A stretch of 45,813 nt of DNA, from the NCBI GenBank assembly GCA_025356655.1, contig JANXRW010000128.1:1-45813 (forward strand), given 5' to 3'. Positions 9,284-17,163 of the stretch are shown in pieces; the first letter of the stretch is position 1, and the number at the start of each line of letters is the position of its first letter. The notes under the pieces were generated by a model, which had not been told where the DNA came from, did not search any database, and was given only the letters and a program-made list of their open reading frames with translations. The DNA is from Betaproteobacteria bacterium. Lineage in GTDB: Bacteria; Pseudomonadota; Gammaproteobacteria; Burkholderiales; SHXO01. The translations under genes and the position numbers were made by a program.

Positions 9284-10021
9284 TCAATCGCCGAGATAAA
9301 TGCGCCGCAGGAGGTCCGTACCCCGCAGCTGCCCCGCGGTGCCGGCCCCAGCGAGCCGGCCGGCGTCGAGCAAATAGGCGAAGTGGGCCCGAGCGAGCGC
9401 CTTGTCCACCAGTTGCTCCACGAGCAGGATGGCCATCCCGCCTCGGCAAAGGTCCGCGGCGACCGTAAGAATACGGTCCACGACCAGAGGGGCCAACCCA
9501 CCGGAGGGCTCGTCGAGGACGAGCAGCTTCGGCTGCGCGATAACCCCCTGGGCCACCGCCAAGATCTGTTGCTGCCCGCCCGAGAGCCGGGCCGCGAGCT
9601 GGCCGCGGCGCTCGCCCAACTCCGGAAACAACCCGTACATGCGCTCCAGGGCCTCGGCCTGGTCAGGCGCCCGCCGCGCGTAGGTTCCCAGGATCAGGTT
9701 GTCCTCGACGCTCAGTCCAGGGAATACCCGGTGCCCTTCGAGGACTTGAACCAAACCCGCGCGCACGATCGTGCCTGGGTCGGCGTGGGTGATGTCGCAG
9801 CCAGCAAAGTGGACATTCCCACGCTTCGGGATCAGGCCCGAGAGCGCATGCAGGATCGTGCTCTTTCCGGCGCCGTTACGCCCGAGCAACACGACGAATT
9901 CCCCAGGGTGGACCTCCATCGATACGTCATGTACTACCACCGCCTTGCCGTAGGCGACGCTGAGCCCCACCACGCGCAACAGGGCGTCCCCTGGATCGCG
10001 CACTGTCGCTTGGTCCCTCAT
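9284..10021 (-). CDS. livF: Branched-chain-type ABC transporter ATP-binding protein (LivF-like)
   Basis: A 245-residue ATPase with Walker A GRNGAGKST near residue 48, the ABC signature LSGGQQQILAVAQG near residue 145, and Walker B LLVLDEPSGGLAPL. The LAPLV stretch after Walker B is typical of LivF-type subunits. It is the second ATPase of a five-component HAAT-family importer together with the LivG-, LivM- and LivH-like proteins and the binding protein upstream. It overlaps the LivG-like gene by four bases (10018-10021). Cargo is inferred to be an organic acid, not an amino acid, because all downstream genes are catabolic. Confidence 0.92.
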   Translation of the reverse strand: MRDQATVRDPGDALLRVVGLSVAYGKAVVVHDVSMEVHPGEFVVLLGRNGAGKSTILHALSGLIPKRGNVHFAGCDITHADPGTIVRAGLVQVLEGHRVFPGLSVEDNLILGTYARRAPDQAEALERMYGLFPELGERRGQLAARLSGGQQQILAVAQGVIAQPKLLVLDEPSGGLAPLVVDRILTVAADLCRGGMAILLVEQLVDKALARAHFAYLLDAGRLAGAGTAGQLRGTDLLRRIYLGD

Positions 10022-10770
10022 GCCCCGAGGTACACGCGAATGACCTCGGCGTCGGAACGGACCTCTGCGGGCGTGCCACGAGCCAGCACCCGCCCCAGGT
10101 CCAGCGTCGTGACCCGGTCACAGACTCGGAACACGAAGTCTGTGTGGTGCTCCACGAGCAACACGCCAATTCCGGCACCGCGGAGCACGCCGAGGATGCC
10201 ACCCAGATGGGCGATCTCGGCACCGGTGAGTCCACCGGCGGGCTCGTCGAGCAGCACATAGCGCGGCCCCGCCGCCAGTGCACGCGCAATCTCCAGGAAA
10301 CGCTGCTCCGCGTGCTCGAGGTGCCCGGCGGCGCGACCGAGCACACGGCCTAGGCCAACCCCGTGCAAAAGTTCGGTCGCCCGCTCCCGCAGGCGAGCAT
10401 CTTCGGCACGCGCACCGGGCAGGGCGAGCGCGCTCGCCACGAAGCCAGACCTGAGCTCGCGCCAGCCGCCTAGCATCGCATTGTCCAGAACGCTCAGCGT
10501 GGGCAGCAGTCGCGGGGTCTGGAACGAGCGCGCGACACCAGCGGGCGCTCGGCGCTCGACCGGCGCCGCGGTCAGGTCCACGCTATCGGCCAGGATGCGC
10601 CCCTCGTCAGGCCGGTAGTAGCCGCACAGCAGGTTCAGCAAGGTGGTTTTACCGCTGCCGTTGGGACCGATCAGGCCGTGGATTTCCCCGGGGACCAGTT
10701 CCAAGTCCACTCTCGAGAGCGCCGCCACGCCGCCGAAGGAACGGCTCACCGCCTGCGCCGCTAGACTCAC
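10018..10770 (-). CDS. livG: Branched-chain-type ABC transporter ATP-binding protein (LivG-like)
   Basis: A 250-residue ATPase with Walker A GPNGSGKTT near residue 36 and Walker B YVLLDEPAGGLTGAE. The ABC signature is unusually diverged, reading LEHAEQRFLEIARAL where LSYGQQ or LAHGEQ is more common in LivG proteins. GVARSFQTPRLLPTLSVLDN is a normal LivG Q-loop region. It overlaps livM by four bases (10767-10770) and livF by four, so the whole transporter set is translated as a coupled unit. Confidence 0.92.
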   Translation of the reverse strand: MSLAAQAVSRSFGGVAALSRVDLELVPGEIHGLIGPNGSGKTTLLNLLCGYYRPDEGRILADSVDLTAAPVERRAPAGVARSFQTPRLLPTLSVLDNAMLGGWRELRSGFVASALALPGARAEDARLRERATELLHGVGLGRVLGRAAGHLEHAEQRFLEIARALAAGPRYVLLDEPAGGLTGAEIAHLGGILGVLRGAGIGVLLVEHHTDFVFRVCDRVTTLDLGRVLARGTPAEVRSDAEVIRVYLGA

Positions 10771-11771
10771 GGCTGCTTGTGCCCCAGGGCGCGCGCCAGG
10801 CGCGGCAGGTCCGGGGCCACGGCAACGCTCTCGAGCCTGACCGGCCAGAATCGCTCGCGCAGCACACTTACTAGGCGACCGATTCCCTCAGGCAGCAGCA
10901 GCACGACCATCAGCAGCAGCAGGCCATAGAAGAAATTCCCCAAGCGCGCCAGGGGCGCCACGGCCTCCGGCAGGACGGTGAGCACGACGGTACCCAGGAA
11001 GGGGCCGAGGATGCTGCCTCTGCCGCCGATGATGATGCACACGAAGAAGAATAACCCCAGGTCGAAGACGAAGGTATCCGGCGTGATGTAGCTCTGCAGG
11101 GAGGCGAACAAGGCTCCGGCTAGGCCAGCGGTAACTCCGCTGAAGACGAACACCGTGAGCTTCAGACGGAACAGGGGAACGCCCACCGCCGCCGCAGCCA
11201 CAGCGCTGTCACGGACCGCGATGAGCGCGCGTCCCCACATGTGGCGGGCAACATTCCATGCCAACAAGGAGACCACCGCGGACACCGCAAGCACCAGACA
11301 GTAGAACCCCGCAGGCGTATCGACGGGCTTTGGGAAACCGGGCACGGCAAGCCCGACGCCTCCGCCAGTAAGCCCGCCCTGAGCAAGGATCAGCTCCGAC
11401 ACGATGAGCGCGAAGGCAAGCGTGGACATGGCGAAATAAAAGCCGGGCAGGCGCAGCGACGGCAGCCCCAGCAGCAGTCCGCACAGCCCTCCCATGCCGC
11501 CGGCGGCCCCCAGCGCCAGGTAGGGATTCACGCCATTGCGCCCCGCCAGGATGGCAAACACGTAGGCGCCGATTGCCAGGAGACCTACGTGCCCAATGGA
11601 CAATTGACCGGTGTAGCCCACGGCCAAGTTCAACCCTGCGATCAGGATCCAGTAGCATCCGATGAGGCAGGCCAGATGCAACTGGTACTCGTCCTGCGCC
11701 AGCAGCGGCAGCCCGATCAAGAACAGGGCTCCCGCCAGCATCCAGGGCGTGCGCTTGGTGAGGAGCGCCAC
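10767..11771 (-). CDS. livM: Branched-chain-type ABC transporter permease (LivM-like)
   Basis: An approximately 334-residue inner-membrane permease with about nine to ten predicted helices. The family motif GYTGQLSIGHVGLLAIGAY lies near residue 53 and GGRGSILGPFLGTVVLTVLPE near residue 255. I chose the GTG at 11771, two bases after the livH stop. An in-frame ATG at 11801 would overlap livH by 29 bases and cannot be excluded. Function is as the second transmembrane subunit of the Liv-type importer encoded around it. Confidence 0.9.
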   Translation of the reverse strand: MALLTKRTPWMLAGALFLIGLPLLAQDEYQLHLACLIGCYWILIAGLNLAVGYTGQLSIGHVGLLAIGAYVFAILAGRNGVNPYLALGAAGGMGGLCGLLLGLPSLRLPGFYFAMSTLAFALIVSELILAQGGLTGGGVGLAVPGFPKPVDTPAGFYCLVLAVSAVVSLLAWNVARHMWGRALIAVRDSAVAAAAVGVPLFRLKLTVFVFSGVTAGLAGALFASLQSYITPDTFVFDLGLFFFVCIIIGGRGSILGPFLGTVVLTVLPEAVAPLARLGNFFYGLLLLMVVLLLPEGIGRLVSVLRERFWPVRLESVAVAPDLPRLARALGHKQP

Positions 11772-11772
11772 G

Positions 11773-12633
11773 TCAGACCGGGCGCAGCGCGCGCACGCCA
11801 AAAAGCCCCTGGGGCCGCAGCAGCAGCACCAGCAGCAGAAGCCCCACCGAGATGGTCTGCTGATACTCCCCGCCTAACCCGTAGGTGGCCAGGGAATTGA
11901 CCAGCCCCAAGGCAAGACCGCCGGCCAGCGCACCGCGGTTGCTGCCCAGCCCGCCCACAGCGAGCGCGATGAAGCCATTGAGCGTGAGGGTCAGCCCGAG
12001 CGCGAAAAAGGCGAAGGTGAGCTGCCCGGCGGCGAAACCCGCCAGCGCCCCCAGCATGCCTGCCATGACATAGGAGAGGCTGCGGATGCGGTCGGTGGGA
12101 ATGCCCCGGGCTCGGGCAGCAAAGGCGTCTTCGGACATGGCCAGGAACAACTTGCCATAGAGCGTGCGGCGGTAGAACAACTCAAGACCCAGCGCGGCGG
12201 CGGCGGCCACCACCACGGGCAGCCAGTATTTCTGGTCACCCAGACCCGCCCCAAAATCCTGGGCCAGCAGGCGGGGGAACGGCTTGGGCTCGGTACCCCA
12301 CCACAACCCCACCGCCTGTTGCAGCATGGTGGCCAGCGCCAGGGTGCTGAGCAGCCACAGGTGCTCGTCGCTGCGCGCCAGCACGCGGCGGATGGCTACC
12401 ACGTCGGTGATCCAACCCGCCAGTCCGCCGCCGGCGACCGCCAGCGCCAGCGCCACTGGCATGGGCAGATGGGCGTTACCCATAGCCCAGGCGCCCAGAA
12501 CCCCCCCCAACATGCAGAGGTGGCCCGTGGTGACCGACAGCACCTTGGAGGTGGAGAACATGAGGTTGTAGGCGAGCGCCACAGCGGCGTACACCGCTCC
12601 TGTGGCAATGCCTGTGACTAGCGCGGCCAGCAT
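11773..12633 (-). CDS. livH: Branched-chain-type ABC transporter permease (LivH-like)
   Basis: A 286-residue permease with multiple hydrophobic helices and typical LivH motifs (LMFSTSKVLSVTTGHLCMLGG near the start, LGGLGSNRGALAGG-like loop near residue 230). It follows the solute-binding protein gene. No Shine-Dalgarno is visible: the ATG at 12633 is preceded on the coding strand by a run of nine cytosines (12637-12645), where a ribosome-binding site would normally be. Translation may depend on coupling to the upstream gene, 19 bases away. Confidence 0.9.
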   Translation of the reverse strand: MLAALVTGIATGAVYAAVALAYNLMFSTSKVLSVTTGHLCMLGGVLGAWAMGNAHLPMPVALALAVAGGGLAGWITDVVAIRRVLARSDEHLWLLSTLALATMLQQAVGLWWGTEPKPFPRLLAQDFGAGLGDQKYWLPVVVAAAAALGLELFYRRTLYGKLFLAMSEDAFAARARGIPTDRIRSLSYVMAGMLGALAGFAAGQLTFAFFALGLTLTLNGFIALAVGGLGSNRGALAGGLALGLVNSLATYGLGGEYQQTISVGLLLLVLLLRPQGLFGVRALRPV

Positions 12634-12652
12634 ATCGGGGGGGGGCGCAGTC

Positions 12653-13840
12653 CTACTGTTGCGGGGCGGCCTGGAAACTGCCGTCGTGGAAGGTGTTCGC
12701 CAGATTCATCAGCGTGTTGTGATCAGGGAACCCGTTGTGCTGGGTTGGGCTCCAGCTGTAGGTGGCAAACACGCCTTTGAGCTCATGGGTGGCCTCCAAC
12801 ACTTTCTGGATTGCGGCCGGCTCGGTCCCACCCGCGGCCTTCACCGCATGCTCCACGATGTGCACGGTATCGTAGCCCAGCGCGACCCACCAGAACATCA
12901 GATCGAGCTCGCCCGTCCCCAATTTTTGGCGGATGCGCGAGAGCAATGCCTGCGTGCGCTCGGGCAGTTTGCCGTCCGCGGTGTAAGTCGTGCTGACGTA
13001 GCCCACCGCGAAAGCGTTCTCCCAGTACTCGGGCTTGTTCAGCAGTTTCCGGATGGGCGGGGCCATGAGGGCGGGGTGCCCCACGACCGGGACTTTCCAG
13101 CCGGCTTCGCCGCGGGCATTGAGCACGCGTGCCAACAAACCAGTAGCGGCACTCCAGGGCATGACCACGTCCGCCCCTGCCGCGCGCGCCTTGCCCATTT
13201 CGTCGGTTAAATCGGTCTTGTTCGGGTCTACGAGCACGCTGTAGACGGGTTTCACGCCCGCCTTCTCCAGCAACTCGGCGGCGGCCTTGGTGCTCGCGGT
13301 GCCGTAGCCGCTGGTGTCACCGATGAGGGCGACCTTGGAGCGCTTGAGGACCTTCAAGGCGTAGTCGTTGGCCGGCGAGATCCACTGCCGGTTGGTGTTG
13401 ATGGCACGGAATGCCAGGGGATAGCGATGGGGATCGATCAGTTCGTCGAGCGCGCCAATGACGAGGTTGGGTATGCCCGCCTTGGCCAAGATGGGCACCG
13501 TGGCAAGGGATTCGCCCGAGTTGACCGGCCCAATGACGAACTGCACCTTGTCCTCGAAGACGAGTTTCTTGGCGAAGTTCACCGCCTTGGTAGGGTCTCC
13601 CGCCGTATCGTAGGTGAGCAGTTCGATCTTGCGTCCAGCAATACCGCCCGCGGCGTTGATTTCGTCAACGGCGAACTGTACGCCCTGATTCTGGGCTATG
13701 GCCGCCGAGGACAAGGCGCCGGTGAGAGAAGACAACCAGCCGATGCGCAGCGGCGGCGGAGCCGCTTGCGCAGCACTGGCGAGCACGATTAACCCGAATG
13801 CGATCCCAGCGGCTCGCGCGAAACGCCCCCCATTGCCCAT
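12653..13840 (-). CDS. ABC transporter substrate-binding protein, Leu/Ile/Val-binding family
   Basis: A 395-residue periplasmic binding protein. A Sec signal peptide is evident (basic start, hydrophobic core, cleavage after ASAAQA near residue 27). It is followed by PLRIGWLSSLTGALSS and a type I periplasmic-binding fold with GPVNSGESLATVPI. Excellent GGAGG ribosome-binding site before the ATG. It heads the operon running to the acyl-CoA synthetase at 4583. Binding proteins of this family in betaproteobacteria often take aromatic or other carboxylic acids rather than amino acids. The cyclase, thiolase-like and CoA-ligase genes downstream point the same way, but the ligand is unknown. Confidence 0.92.
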   Translation of the reverse strand: MGNGGRFARAAGIAFGLIVLASAAQAAPPPLRIGWLSSLTGALSSAAIAQNQGVQFAVDEINAAGGIAGRKIELLTYDTAGDPTKAVNFAKKLVFEDKVQFVIGPVNSGESLATVPILAKAGIPNLVIGALDELIDPHRYPLAFRAINTNRQWISPANDYALKVLKRSKVALIGDTSGYGTASTKAAAELLEKAGVKPVYSVLVDPNKTDLTDEMGKARAAGADVVMPWSAATGLLARVLNARGEAGWKVPVVGHPALMAPPIRKLLNKPEYWENAFAVGYVSTTYTADGKLPERTQALLSRIRQKLGTGELDLMFWWVALGYDTVHIVEHAVKAAGGTEPAAIQKVLEATHELKGVFATYSWSPTQHNGFPDHNTLMNLANTFHDGSFQAAPQQ

Positions 13841-13949
13841 CGTCTTCCTCCCGTCCGGATGCCTGTCGTTATGGTGAGCCGCCTACGCAGCGCAGGCATC
13901 TTCTTTCCGTCAGGCCCCGGTGTCAAGGCGAATGGACGCTGGGTCAGCC

Positions 13950-13975
13950 GACGGGGCGATGCAAGGGGCCCCGTC
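13950..13975. terminator. GC-rich hairpin between the Liv operon start and the small secreted peptide gene
   Basis: GACGGGGC (13950-13957) pairs perfectly with GCCCCGTC (13968-13975) around a ten-base loop, about ten bases downstream of the stop of the small secreted peptide gene on the minus strand. It could terminate that transcript before the Liv operon promoter. There is no clear T-tract, so it may instead be a Rho-dependent or processing structure. Confidence 0.45.
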
Positions 13976-13985
13976 AGCCGTAAGA

Positions 13986-14153
13986 CTACTTGCTTTCCGC
14001 GTTGTCGGCGGGGGCCTCGGCGGGCGCCTCAGCGGGGGTGTCCGCGGTCGCCATGGCGGGCTCCTCGGACACGGCGGCAGCGGGTTCTTCTTCTGCGAAG
14101 GCGGGCAGTGCCAGGCACAGCGAGAGCGTCAGTGCGAGCAGGATCGGTTTCAT
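13986..14153 (-). CDS. Small secreted Ala/Glu/Pro-rich peptide
   Basis: A 55-residue protein with a clear signal peptide (MKPILLALTLSLCLALPAFA, cleavage after AFA at residue 20). The mature part is about 35 residues composed almost only of Ala, Glu, Pro, Thr and Asp, with an EAPAEAPAD-type internal repeat. The ATG at 14153 has a good GGAG Shine-Dalgarno seven bases upstream. Reading further upstream would add a non-signal leader and is unlikely. No family is recognised; low-complexity acidic exported peptides of this type are common in betaproteobacteria and mostly uncharacterised. An AT-rich stretch (14231-14276) upstream probably holds its promoter. Confidence 0.65.
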   Translation of the reverse strand: MKPILLALTLSLCLALPAFAEEEPAAAVSEEPAMATADTPAEAPAEAPADNAESK

Positions 14154-14230
14154 GCGAATCTCCAGGTGGTTGCAGCGCAGCGGGACGCGGGGAAAAGCCG
14201 CTCCCGCCCGCCTCACCGTGGCAAACGCCG

Positions 14231-14276
14231 TGCCAACTATAACTATTTGATATTAAATGCTATTATATATTTCGGT
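14231..14276. promoter_or_regulatory. AT-rich probable promoter island
   Basis: A 46-base stretch of unusually low GC content (runs such as TTTGATATTAAATG and TATTATATATTT) in an otherwise GC-rich window. It lies 80-125 bases upstream of the small secreted peptide gene and downstream of the SDR stop. It most likely contains the promoter of the peptide gene. No clean -35/-10 pair could be fixed by eye. Confidence 0.4.
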
Positions 14277-14387
14277 TGCGGCGCAGACGGTGCACGATGG
14301 TGCAGAGCGCACCGCAATGGTTCACGCCGGCAACCTCGGGTTCCTTAGTGTTCCGGCGGAGCCGCGCGGAGCATGGGAGACGTGCTC

Positions 14388-15083
14388 CTAGAATTTCTCC
14401 GTCCAGGACCGCACCTCCACCTCCCAGGTCCAGGCGCTGCGATGCTGGCGGTGCAGGTGAAGGTATTCACGTGCGATGGCCTCCGGATCAAGCCAGCGGT
14501 CCAGCCCTGCCGGCTCATCCGCCGGCGCATGAGTGGTGGCGATGCCGCCGTCGATCACCACGTGGGCGACATGGATGTTGCGCGGAGCGAGTTCGCGCGC
14601 GAGGCTCTGCGCGAGGCCGCGGAGCCCGAACTTGCCCATGGCGAAGGGCGCCGAGTGCGGAAATCCTTTCACGCTCGCCGTCGCACCGGTGAAGATCAGC
14701 GTGCCAGCCCCCGCTTCCAGCAATGCGCGCGACGCCGCCTGTCCCACGATGAAGCCGCCAAAGCAGGTGCTGAGCAGGCACCCGAGGACCTCCTGCGCGT
14801 CGAGGGTCTCAATGGGGCCCCGGGTGCGCGCGCCCGCGTTGAAGACGACCAAGCTCGGCAAGCCCCGCTCACGCTTGACCTCCGCGAAGAGGGCAGACAC
14901 CTCGTCCTCGCGGGTGGCATCGCATTGCACCAGGAGGGCGCCCGTCTCCTGGGCCAACGGCGCGAGCTTCTCCGTGTTGCGCGCGGCGAGGACCACTTGC
15001 ATGCCCTCGGTTGCAAACAGTCGGGCAAGCGAAGCACTCAGCCCGCGCCCCGCGCCCACAATGACAGCGACATCCTTACTCAT
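14388..15083 (-). CDS. Atypical short-chain dehydrogenase/reductase family protein
   Basis: A 231-residue SDR-fold protein with nucleotide-binding glycine motif VGAGRGLS (residues 9-16), the NAG motif at 82-84, and the active-site lysine K151. The catalytic tyrosine position is phenylalanine (F147 in PFAMGK) and the matching serine position is alanine (A134 in TGATAS). Classical SDR chemistry therefore seems unlikely. I recall a branch of proteobacterial SDRs with Phe at this position and the same downstream GIHVAHVVIDG-like segment (here NIHVAHVVIDGGI), so this is probably a family trait and not damage. It is divergent from the esterase gene at 15230. Function unknown. Confidence 0.85.
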   Translation of the reverse strand: MSKDVAVIVGAGRGLSASLARLFATEGMQVVLAARNTEKLAPLAQETGALLVQCDATREDEVSALFAEVKRERGLPSLVVFNAGARTRGPIETLDAQEVLGCLLSTCFGGFIVGQAASRALLEAGAGTLIFTGATASVKGFPHSAPFAMGKFGLRGLAQSLARELAPRNIHVAHVVIDGGIATTHAPADEPAGLDRWLDPEAIAREYLHLHRQHRSAWTWEVEVRSWTEKF

Positions 15084-15147
15084 GCAGACCCTCCCGAGAA
15101 AAAAGCGCCCGCTGCCGGGGCGGCAGGAGCTGACGCCCAGTTTAGCG

Positions 15148-15198
15148 CAGGGCGCCGTGGGGAATCTCCCCGCGCTTCCGTGTCAAACTGGCGCCCTG
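15148..15198. promoter_or_regulatory. Nested inverted repeats in the SDR/esterase divergent intergenic region
   Basis: CAGGGCGCC (15148-15156) is repeated in perfect inversion as GGCGCCCTG (15190-15198), enclosing a second small hairpin GGGGA-ATC-TCCCC (15159-15171). Both lie between two divergent starts at 15083 and 15230. This could be an operator or a leader RNA structure for the esterase; nothing more is evident. Confidence 0.3.
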
Positions 15199-15229
15199 TC
15201 GGCCCGCACCCCATATGGAGAAAAGCCCC

Positions 15230-16558
15230 ATGAACCGCCTGCTCGTCCTCGCCCTCTCGCTAATGCTGGGATGGAATCCCGCCTACGCCGCCCAACTCGA
15301 GAAATGGGTCACCAGTTGGACCGCATCAGCCCAAGGCCCCTACCCGGCCGGGTTTCCGGGCAACCAGCAACCGGAGATGAAGCAAGTCTTCCCCAACCCT
15401 GAATTCGGCGCCCGAGACCAGTCCTTTCGCCTCATCCTGCGCCCCGACCTATGGGGCGAGCAGGCACGCGTGCGGTTGAGCAACGCCTTCGGGACCCGGG
15501 CAGTGACCTTCGACGGCGTACACATCGGGGTGCAGATGAACGCGGCGGCCGTCGTACCTGGTACCAATCGAGCGGTGCGCTTCGGTGGCCGGACTCAGGT
15601 CACCGTCCCCGCAGGCCAGTCGGTATGGAGCGACGCCGTTGCGCTGCCCTTCGTGCGAGAGGCAACCCCCGCCGCGCTGGCCGGGCGCAAGCTAGCCGTG
15701 AGCTTGCACGTGGTGGGCGAGAGCGGCCCCATGACCTGGCATGCGAAGGCCTTGACGACTTCCTACGTGAGCCTGCCGGGCAGTGGCGCGCGCAGCGCGC
15801 AGGATGGTGAAGCAGGGTTCCCCGCCGCGACCGCGTCGTGGTTCTTCGTCGATGCTCTGGACATGACGGCGCAGGCCGACGCCCGGCTCGTGGTGTGCTT
15901 CGGGGACTCGATCACCGACGGCTCCTCCTCGACCATGAACGGCGATGATCGGTGGCCCGACGTCCTCTCGCGGCGGCTCCACGCCGCCTACGGTTCCCGT
16001 GTGTCGGTGGTCAACGCGGGCATCGGCGGCAACCAGGTGGCGGGGCCCGCAGAGTATTCACCGCAAAAGCCCTTCCCCGGCGGCCCAGCCCCGAGCCAAC
16101 GCTTCGAGCGCGACCTACTCAGCCTCTCCGGGGTGGGCGCGGTGATCTGGCTCGAAGGGATCAACGATTTTGGCAAGGCAGGCAACGCCAGCGCGCAGAC
16201 GGTACAAGCGGTCATGCGCGAACAGGTGGCGAGGCTGCGCGCCGCCCTGCCCGGGGTGCGCGTCATCGGTGCCACCGTGGTCTCGGCCCTGGGCAGTTCC
16301 AACGCCAACCACGGATTCCCGGAGCAAGACGAGAAGCGCCGCGCGCTGAACGAGTTCATCCGCCACTCCGGTGTGTTCGACGGGGTTGCCGACTTCGACC
16401 AAGCCACCTTAGACCCCGCCACGGGCAGCCTCCGGCCCGAGTACATACCGGACAGCAATGGCGGACCCGGTGACCGCCTGCATCCCAACCGGCAGGGCTA
16501 CCTGGCCATGGGGCAAGCCATCGACCTGTCCCTCCTGATGCCGGACCCTCTGCACTAA
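15230..16558 (+). CDS. Secreted SGNH/GDSL-family hydrolase (esterase)
   Basis: A 442-residue exported esterase. The ATG at 15230 is preferred because GGAG lies nine bases before it and it gives a normal signal peptide (MNRLLVLALSLMLGWNPAYA, cleavage near residue 20). An ATG five codons upstream is possible. An N-terminal beta-rich domain of about 200 residues precedes the SGNH domain. That domain has block I CFGDSITDG with Ser227, block II NAGIGGNQ, block III EGINDFG, and block V DRLHPN with Asp415 and His418. This architecture matches GDSL hydrolases acting on carbohydrate esters or lipids. It is followed after 22 bases by the chromate transporter pair. Confidence 0.9.
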   Translation: MNRLLVLALSLMLGWNPAYAAQLEKWVTSWTASAQGPYPAGFPGNQQPEMKQVFPNPEFGARDQSFRLILRPDLWGEQARVRLSNAFGTRAVTFDGVHIGVQMNAAAVVPGTNRAVRFGGRTQVTVPAGQSVWSDAVALPFVREATPAALAGRKLAVSLHVVGESGPMTWHAKALTTSYVSLPGSGARSAQDGEAGFPAATASWFFVDALDMTAQADARLVVCFGDSITDGSSSTMNGDDRWPDVLSRRLHAAYGSRVSVVNAGIGGNQVAGPAEYSPQKPFPGGPAPSQRFERDLLSLSGVGAVIWLEGINDFGKAGNASAQTVQAVMREQVARLRAALPGVRVIGATVVSALGSSNANHGFPEQDEKRRALNEFIRHSGVFDGVADFDQATLDPATGSLRPEYIPDSNGGPGDRLHPNRQGYLAMGQAIDLSLLMPDPLH

Positions 16559-16580
16559 AGCCACCAACGGGCCGAGTGCC

Positions 16581-17150
16581 ATGAACCACGCTAGCGTTCC
16601 CACGCGCGGGCCCGCCTCGCCGGGCGAGCTGTTTCTGAGCTTCACCACGCTCGCATTGCAGGGCTTTGGTGGCGTACTCGCCGTGGCGCAACGGGTACTT
16701 TGCGAGGAGCGCGGCTGGCTCAGCCGTGAGGAGTTCATCGAGATCCTCTCCGTGGCCCAGGTGCTTCCAGGCCCCAACGTATGCAACGTGGCACTCATCG
16801 TAGGCGACCGCTTCTTCGGGCTGCGTGGCGCGCTCGCCGCCTTGGGCGGGATGATGTCGGCCCCGCTCATCATTGTGCTGGGCCTGACCGCTCTCTATGC
16901 TCAGCACGCCGCCAATCCGCTAGTGGCCGGGGCGCTACGTGGCATGGGTGCGGTCGCCGCCGGCCTTATCGCCGGTACGGGTCTGAAGCTTGCCGCGACG
17001 CTGCGCACCAACCCGCTGGGACCTGTCGCCTGCGGCGCCTTCCTGCTGTGTGCATTCGTGGCGGTGGCACTGCTGCGCTGGCCGCTGGCCGGGGTCCTGG
17101 TGGGACTGGGCGTCATTGCCTGGGCGCTGGCGCGCTCGCGCCTGGGTTAG
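16581..17150 (+). CDS. chrA: Chromate transporter family protein, short form (first of pair)
   Basis: A 189-residue single CHR-domain membrane protein. Family motifs are visible: FTTLALQGFGGVL near residue 22, the WLSREEF segment, and VLPGPNVCNVALIVG. Short CHR proteins occur as tandem pairs that together substitute for the two-domain ChrA pump exporting chromate. The partner gene follows 13 bases later in a different frame, so this is a true pair and not a split gene. Whether chromate is the real substrate cannot be told from sequence. Confidence 0.87.
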   Translation: MNHASVPTRGPASPGELFLSFTTLALQGFGGVLAVAQRVLCEERGWLSREEFIEILSVAQVLPGPNVCNVALIVGDRFFGLRGALAALGGMMSAPLIIVLGLTALYAQHAANPLVAGALRGMGAVAAGLIAGTGLKLAATLRTNPLGPVACGAFLLCAFVAVALLRWPLAGVLVGLGVIAWALARSRLG

Positions 17151-17163
17151 GCCGGTCGGCGCT

